From JBDGYW01 sp964518955 (lineage in GTDB: Bacteria > Gemmatimonadota > Gemmatimonadetes > Gemmatimonadales > GWC2-71-9): a DNA stretch of 64,000 bases. Position 1 is the stretch's first letter. Every line of letters begins with the position of its first letter. Shown one piece after another: positions 57,494 to 64,000 of this stretch. The translations under genes and the position numbers were made by a program. The notes under the pieces are model-generated. The model did no database searches. It was not told where the DNA came from and saw only the letters and a program-made list of their open reading frames with translations. Location of the stretch: assembly GCA_964518955.1 (NCBI GenBank), contig CAZFHS010000002.1:124001-188000 (forward strand), read 5' to 3'.

Positions 57494-60400
57494 CTACGGA
57501 TCGCTCACCGTCAACTGATCGCTTTGGCCCTCCGTGTACCCTGTCGCAGTTGCCGTCACCGTAACGGATCCGGCAGATAGGTAGTTGAGAGATACGCTCG
57601 AGTAATACGTGCCCTCCGAGATAACGAGAGTCGTCTGACTCTGCCCTCCAAAATCAGCGACCGAGGCGTTGTCCACAGTCAGGGTTACGGTGAGGTCTTG
57701 GTTGACCTCACGAGCACTCCCAGTATGGTCGTGAGTGTAGATATAGAACGTACCGCTGCTTCCCGTGGTTCCAGTCGTGGGGCCATTCACGTACAGAACG
57801 GGTGTACCGACAACCGTCGATGCCGGATCGGAGTCTGTAAATCCGTCTGCGGTGGCCTGGATATCGGTGGTACCGAGGTCCTCTCCAACTACCGTGAAGT
57901 AACCGTTACTGCTTCCGGGCAAAATCAGTACCGTTTGCGGTGAAACACTCGCTGCCGTTGGGTCGCTGCTGGTGAGCGTTACCGTGGCCGTATCGGTAGC
58001 CGGCATGGCGAAAGGACTGTAGACGCGCGCATTATCGGCACGCTGGCCCACCCCGAGTGTCCCTGGCATTGACGAAAGCGTCAACTGCGGCACCTCGACC
58101 GTTAGAACATTTGAGGTATCTGGCGCATATCCGGCTGCAGATGCCACGATCCGAGCAGTACCCTCGGAGACCGGGGTCCATGAAGCTCGCGTGTAGTAGC
58201 TGCCGGCCGACACAGTGACCGTAGTACTGTCTAGGCTCAACACTGAGGGGTTGGTGGACGACAGGGTGACTGTCAAGTCATTCCTCACCTGTCTGCTGCT
58301 GCCAGTTTCATCTTCCGTGTATATACTGAACTCCCGCGACGGTCCTCCCACAAAGCCAGTTCCGCTGACGTTCAAGGCAATTTAAGGCGTTTGCACTATC
58401 AATACGCTGGTTCCTTGCGTGAATCCTGGCGCCGTCGCGGTTATCTGAACCGATGCCACCGTGTTCTTGGCGTAAACCGTGAAGTAACCCGAGTACGTCT
58501 GCCCTGGCGGAATCTGAACAGTATCACTCGAGAAGCCTGCAACGGACGTATCGCTCACTTCGAGCGCGACGTACGTCGTGTCGGCAACTCCATTTGGTAT
58601 GGTCACTCTGTATGAGGGGTACTGTTGCCCCATGCCAAGCGTCATGCTCGCCGGGTTGATCGCCACTGCCGGAGCTGTGACCACAACCACATTTGTCGTG
58701 TCATGCTTCCAAGGATCGGCGGCGCTCACAATGATTTGTGCCGTGCCGGGGCCGCTGGCTATGAGCCGAATGTTGCTTATGGAACTCGACTGAGCGGGGA
58801 GGTTCCAGATCGGTGTCGAATCCACTCGTATCACCATGGAATCCGTCGATGCCACCGTGATCGGCAGCGTGTCGGTCACCGGGTGGGAAGTGTAGGTGTT
58901 CGGATATGCCCCGGAGCCAGCCAGTGAATCTGTGCTATACACGCGCAAGTAGAACGTATCGTTGACTACTACGCCGGCGGTTAAGTCTCGCGCGAACAGC
59001 CAGGGCCGCGTTATCAGCATCGACGTGGTACCGTCGACGAAATTCGTCGCAGAGGCCGTGATCGTGTCGTACCCCACTGCTGTCCCGGCCCATCGGAAGC
59101 TGGCTGAGGTCTGCCCGGGTGCGAGTTTTACTGTGTCGGGAACTGCCCCGCGCACGGTGCCTGGATGCGTAAACGTTATGTATGTCGTGTCAGGCAATCC
59201 GTTCGGACTCGGGATCTGGACTCCTGGTGAAGCGTACTGATCGACCGCCGCCCTGGTGTTGGAGTACGCCTGGTAGAACGTTATCGGTGACGGGTTCACC
59301 GTTATCGACACCGAGTCGGTCACATATCCCGGTGCGCTCCAGCGCATGTATGCCTGCCCGGTATTCTGGATCAGTACATTTGCAGTGGCGGAGTAGTACG
59401 AACCCGGCAGGATCGTGACGGTAGTCGAGTCGACGGTGAACACGGAGGGATCAGAAGACTCCAGAGTCGCAACCACCGTATCGAGCGTGTTGTGTGTCGA
59501 ACCATACAGGTCGGTGGTGCGCATGGTGAATGCGTCAAAACCGGCGGTCACATACATGGAGGCAGTCAATCCAGACGGACCCAGATGGCTCGTGGTCACC
59601 GACACGCCCACCGTGTCCGGCTCGTAGCCGGGCGCCGTGGCAATGATCGACGTGCTGCCGGGCTGCTGGCCGTATATCTCATAGCTCTGTCCGGTATTCC
59701 CGGTTGGGAAGATCACGGAGTCCGTGACGGTGGCCACACTCGGGTCGAGGCTTTGCAGCGACACTGTCACCGGTGCTGGTGCCGACGTGGGCAGATAGAC
59801 GGAACCTGTGGACATCTGACGCGTGCCGGTCCGGCTGGAGCTGATGCTCAGTTTGGGGGCGTTCACCGTCACCAACACAGAGTCGCTCAGGTGGCCGTCT
59901 GCGGAAGCGACCAGATGGGCCGTTCCAGCCCCAACGGGGCGGAGGCCCAGGTATCCATTTGCGTAGCTTCGAAGCGAATCCACGACAGCCGTGGGTACAT
60001 CTACTGCCAGTACTGACGGATCGCGGGACGTAACCGAAACGGTGAGCGTGTCTAAACGGGGATGATCGGTTCCAATAGAATCCTGTGTGTATACCGTCCA
60101 GTTGATGGCCGGCCCGCCTACCGTCTGTGTGTAGACGTAGTACGGCTCCACCTTTGGAGTGGTCACCGTCATTGCTTGGCGGCCCTCTACCCACCCACTC
60201 CTGCTGGCAATGATCGTATCGAGACCGGCTTGGAAGCCTCCGTAGAAGAAATTGGCGGACGTCCGGCCTTCGTCGATCACGACGCTGTCGACTTCTGTTC
60301 TGCCTACATTGGAGTTTGCGGTGGACAAATGCACAGTGAGGTCACGGTCCATCGAGTTGGGCACACTCACGCGCAAATAGGCACGCTGCATTGCTCCGAC

Positions 60401-62863
60401 TCTGGCCACGTAAGGGCTATAAATGTAGAAGCTGAACTGGGCCAACGAAGTCGTGACCGTAGATGGGAGCCCCACCCAGCCTGCTGCTTCAGGCGTGAGA
60501 GTGGCGGACCCCACGCCGTTACCCTGCAGATCGATCTCCACCGATAGTTGACCGCCCGGTATTGTGGCGAGGCTCGGATTGCCCACCGCAACCAGATCGT
60601 CGCTGGTCGCGACATTGACCGCGAGGCCACCCTGAGGCGCCGGATCCGACAGGAAGACCAACACGCGCCGCGCTTCCGCCGAGTTGATGCTGAAGCTGGT
60701 TTCACGGCTCGTCGGATCTGTTACGTCGCGGAACTCGATCGTCGACAGTACCCCAACCGTGAGCGTGTCCGGTGCGAAGATCGCAGCCTGGTCAGTTGCG
60801 GTGACTGTCACCACTCCTGCTTCACGACCCTGGAATGTCACCGTCTGGCTGGTCTGACCGTTGTAGAACGTTACTGTGGGCGTAGTCGGTTTGAGTATCA
60901 TCGTATCGCTCGACACAACATCCACGACCACACCATCAACTGGGGCGGGAACGGAAAGCAGGATTGCCTGTTGGAGCGAAGCTCCTCGTCCTACCGAGAT
61001 GCTGTCAGCACCCCACTGCAATACCTGCGGAGGCGCGGCCACTACGTCGACGTAAGCGGAGTCCGTGAGACCGGCGTCGTCTCCGACGACATATGTCGCG
61101 CCGAGTTCGACTCCGGCTACGCGACCGGTCGCATCTACGGTCGCAACGGCGGTATTACGCGATAGCCAGGTGACGGACCTGCCGGGTACCTGGTAGCCGT
61201 TCCGATCGTACGTGTACCCCGTGAGGTTGGCCACTCCGCCAACGCCTATCACCGGGCTGTTGGGGAGTACAGCGAAGCTCGACGGTGTTTGCTCCACTCG
61301 GAGTGTAGCGTCGCCAGACGCGGTACCCAGAGTCGCCCGGACCGTTGCAATGCCGGAGCCCACGAACCGTACCTTGCCGACCGAATCGGCGAGTGCAACT
61401 GTAGGCGTGAGCGTCTGCCACACGACTGAGTCGTTAGGTATCGCGACCGTGCCGCCTAACACCATCTCACCGCTCACTGCCAGTGTTATGCTGTCGCCGA
61501 TTGCTGTGATCACCGTGTCGGTCGGAGAGATTGTCAGGGTGCCGATGCCGTCAACGACGAACTGTGCCGTGTCCGCGACACCGCCTGCAGCGGCCACGAT
61601 CCCGGTGACTCCCGCTCCGAGCGAATGGGCCCAGCCCAGAGTATCGACAGTCGCGACTGCTGGAGCCAACGACATCCAGCTGAGATTGCCGCAGCTCACG
61701 GGAGTGGCGACGCTGTCTTGACAGGCTGCGGTGTACTGGACGGAATCGCCAAATGTCGTGACGACTGCCGAGTCAGGGATGACGGTGATGCCGGCAACCG
61801 GGCCCTGATTCTCGAGCACGGTAGCGGTGAAGGTCAGCGGTGAGCCGCTCAGGCCTTGGGCGGTCGCGGTGACCTGGATCGTCCCTTCAGTTCCCCCAGC
61901 CGTTATTGTTGCTTGCGCGAAACCCTCAACGTCGGTCGTAATTGCCGTGTCCGGGTCTACCGTTGTACCTGTCGGACCACTTGCAACCGAAAACGACACA
62001 GGATAACCGTAGGTAAAGGGATCGCCGGCGGCGTCCAGTACCTGAACCACAATTGGCCCAGCTGCCGCGGTGTTGGCGTATATCTCCTGATCGTCGCCCG
62101 AAACCGAGACGAGCTGACTTGGCCTGGCGAAGAAATGCAACATTCCGGTCGTAGAGATGGTTCCGTCGGCGGTTGGTGCAATTCCTGTTACGGTCACCGA
62201 ATCCGTCAGATCCGTGGGTGCGAAGATCCACGCCTGATTTCGCCCTAGCTGCTGAGGGGTGGGAACGAGATTGGAATCGCTCGATTCGAACCAGACGAGC
62301 GCGCCGTCCACCTGAGAGTCGCCGTCGTTTACCATGCCGGTAACGAGAAGACTGTCCCCACCGGTTACCGTGGTATCCGAGAGCGATATGAAGACATCAT
62401 CGGCATTTGCTCCGGGCCCTACGTATTCGGGTTCGATGGGATCAGTTACTGTTGGCTCGCTTCCGGCCGTTGCCGTCACGAGGTCATGAACCACAAACCA
62501 GATTTCCCCGTCGCCCACGACTGCGAGATACAAGAAGAACTCCTCCGATCTCTCGGACAAAGAGACCCGGATGTCTACACTGACGGTGTCTCCGTCAGCA
62601 GACACCGATATCGAATCGACGCTTATTGTCTGACTGAAGACGACCGCGGAGTCGCTGGTGCGGCGCAACTCGATGACGAGAGAATCTATGGGAATGGGAG
62701 TGTTCTGCGCGGTTTCCAAAAGGCCTTTTACGTCGAGGCTGCCGCTGACTTCCATGCCGGGTTCAAATGGGAGGTCGTTGCACGTTACGACAACTGCTGC
62801 CGAAACCACAACCAATACTATACGGCAGGCGATTCTGCAGTATCTAGCAAACAGGGTGGGCAC
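57494..62863 (-). pseudogene. Giant Ig-like repeat surface lipoprotein, split by one in-frame TAA
   Basis: A single frame runs from GTG at 62863 (or ATG at 62929) to TAG at 57494, except for one TAA at 58382-58384. Without it the product would be about 1790 residues; with it, about 1493, leaving 293 residues downstream. The N-terminus has a hydrophobic segment and lipobox-like VVVTC followed by NDLPFEPG. The rest is Big-type Ig repeats, e.g. VDGIGTLTISPTDTVITAIG, DSVLVTVNAPKLSIS, VTVNPSPITFYQAYS. Ser/Thr/Val are abundant and Lys is rare. The downstream piece continues the same repeat pattern (LNVSGTGFVGGPSREFSIYT), showing the stop is recent or read through. It is probably outer-surface adhesive. 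Confidence 0.75.
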
Positions 62864-62968
62864 GAGACAATCCCCCGCGCAATCTGTGGGCCAAACTCGT
62901 GAGTCTGCTTCTTTGGGGAAGCTACACACGAAGGGATCGGTGTCAAACTGTAGCGTTTCCCCATTCCT

Positions 62969-63004
62969 CTTTCCCCATTCCCCGCTGAGGGGGGAAGGGG
63001 GAAG
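62969..63004 (-). terminator. Purine/pyrimidine hairpin between the two Ig-repeat genes
   Basis: On the minus strand CTTCCCCCTTCCCC pairs with GGGGAATGGGGAAAG across a CCTCAGC loop. There is no clear T-run. It lies 17 bases after the stop of the upstream gene and may separate the two transcripts. Confidence 0.45.
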
Positions 63005-63021
63005 AGAGAAGAGGGCCGGGG

Positions 63022-64000
63022 TTACGGCGTAATCACCGTCACGTCAACTGAACCATTCGCGGACGCCGGTAACGTGACGAACCCTGGAATCGTGGCCGTC
63101 ACCGTGGTCGTTCCGACAGAAAGCGGTCGAATCGCCACACCCCCGGTAGCGACCGTGTTTGGCGTATAGTACTCGCCCTCGACAATCAGAACTTCCACGC
63201 TTCCACCAGTGGCCGCTGTCGTGATCAATTCTCCGACCGCTGCGTTACTGCTCGTCACCGTTGCCGTGTACGAACTCGGCGCGCCGGCGCGCACATCCTG
63301 ATAGGTCTGCATGTAATTCTGGTCGATGTCGGGGATTCCCACCTGTACCCGGAACGGATCATCTGAATACGCGGTGGTCATGGTTGTGTAGATGCTGTAC
63401 AGGTTGATTGCAGGTTGTACGACGTCCTTGGTGGTGGTGCCATCTGTGAAGCCAGGTGCGGTAGCCGTTACCGTGACGGTGCCAGTTTGTCCCTCTACGC
63501 CCTGTACGTAGTAAGGAACGCTAGTGGATCCATCGGCCACTGCGACGGTTATAGAGGCAGTTCCCGGAGTCGTTGCGTTTGGTGATACCAGTAACGTAGA
63601 CGGATCCGAACTCGTGATCACCACGTCCACGCCACCGTGGTCCGGTCCATCCAGCTGTGCCGATACGTTTGTCTGAAGACCCGCCCCAACCGTTGTCGTG
63701 CTCATGTTGATTCCCGAGGCTGCCACGGCCACGTCCAGTGAGCCGTTCGCAGTGGCTCTGAAACCCGGAATGGTGGCTGTGACCGTCGTAGTTCCAGCGT
63801 CGAGTGGCTCGAACGCGACACCATCGGCGGCAACAGAGGTTGGTGAATTACTGCTTCCCGGAGCGATTTCCACCGTTACGCTGCCGCCAGTAGTCTGGGT
63901 GGTAACTAATTGTCCAATGGATGGCGCACTGCTGGTTACAGTCACGCTCAGAGGACTCGGTGCTCCGGCTCTTACCGCCAGGGCGTACTGCACGTAAGCA
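63022..64000 (-). CDS. Ig-like repeat surface protein, C-terminal part
   Basis: About 326 residues are visible and the frame is open to the window edge, so the N-terminus is missing. Repeats are clear: YALAVRAGAPSPLSVTVTSS and YQDVRAGAPSSYTATVTSSN are equivalent positions of two units, and ATIPGF occurs in each unit. It ends ANGSVDVTVITP. It is a neighbour and probable relative of the split gene downstream on the same strand. Ligand unknown. Confidence 0.8.
   Translation of the reverse strand, partial: AYVQYALAVRAGAPSPLSVTVTSSAPSIGQLVTTQTTGGSVTVEIAPGSSNSPTSVAADGVAFEPLDAGTTTVTATIPGFRATANGSLDVAVAASGINMSTTTVGAGLQTNVSAQLDGPDHGGVDVVITSSDPSTLLVSPNATTPGTASITVAVADGSTSVPYYVQGVEGQTGTVTVTATAPGFTDGTTTKDVVQPAINLYSIYTTMTTAYSDDPFRVQVGIPDIDQNYMQTYQDVRAGAPSSYTATVTSSNAAVGELITTAATGGSVEVLIVEGEYYTPNTVATGGVAIRPLSVGTTTVTATIPGFVTLPASANGSVDVTVITP

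Overview
The window looks like a high-G+C bacterial chromosome, most likely a member of the Gemmatimonadota. This rests on the neighbourhood: DUF4159, DUF4175 and TPR proteins in one operon, Ser/Thr kinases fused to TPR regions, a lipoprotein beta-propeller, and a large Ig-like repeat lipoprotein. There is no rRNA in the window, so the phylum is an inference. About 35 convincing protein genes, 3 tRNA genes and several broken genes are present, and gene starts often overlap the preceding stop.

1-23.7 kb is ordinary backbone. A minus-strand group carries pdxJ, a degenerate HPt-like protein, a flippase-like membrane protein, ispE, tRNA-Gln, prs and the start of rplY. It is followed by mce, trxA and a long tightly overlapping plus-strand operon: rsmI, DUF4159, DUF4175, TPR protein, Tat-exported protein, a JAMM-DinG helicase fusion, an aminotransferase and a membrane-anchored protein. 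Then come gltX, tRNA-Ser(GCU), a PspC-domain protein, a beta-propeller lipoprotein and a DksA/TraR zinc-finger protein.

23.7-45.4 kb is the most unusual part. It reads as a tandem array of five cargo modules inserted one after another at a tRNA-Ser(UGA) gene. The intact tRNA stands at the right end (45308-45391, minus strand). Displaced copies of its 3' half, each preceded by a copy or remnant of the tRNA terminator, lie at about 30.50, 35.24, 38.83 and 40.06 kb, with a collapsed remnant at 23.72 kb. Each junction continues into a shared left arm containing TGCGTCT heptamers and the phrase GTGCCCAAG. No recombinase gene is present in the window. The cargo is: (1) taurine dissimilation (xsc, permease, tpa) plus an amidohydrolase lipoprotein; (2) an MNT/HEPN pair, a DUF4143 ATPase and a frameshifted kinase-TPR gene; (3) an intact kinase-TPR gene; (4) a second MNT/HEPN pair; (5) a giant propeller-amidohydrolase-beta-lactamase fusion. 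Both HEPN toxin genes are frameshifted, and remnants of kinase 5' ends recur, so the array is partly decaying.

45.4-57.5 kb returns to backbone: a creatininase-family amidohydrolase, glutamate dehydrogenase with a good promoter, and a four-gene flavin/iron-sulfur operon (NuoE-like with a zinc-ribbon tail, a NuoF-GltD fusion, a short NuoG-like ferredoxin subunit, and an FMN glutamate-synthase-like subunit). These are followed by ilvE, a tiny zinc-ribbon protein, an SDR dehydrogenase and a secreted hypothetical protein. The operon is probably a soluble NAD(P)H-linked redox complex connected to glutamate metabolism.

57.5-64 kb holds two minus-strand genes for Ig-like repeat surface proteins. 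One is split by a single in-frame TAA; the other runs off the end of the window.
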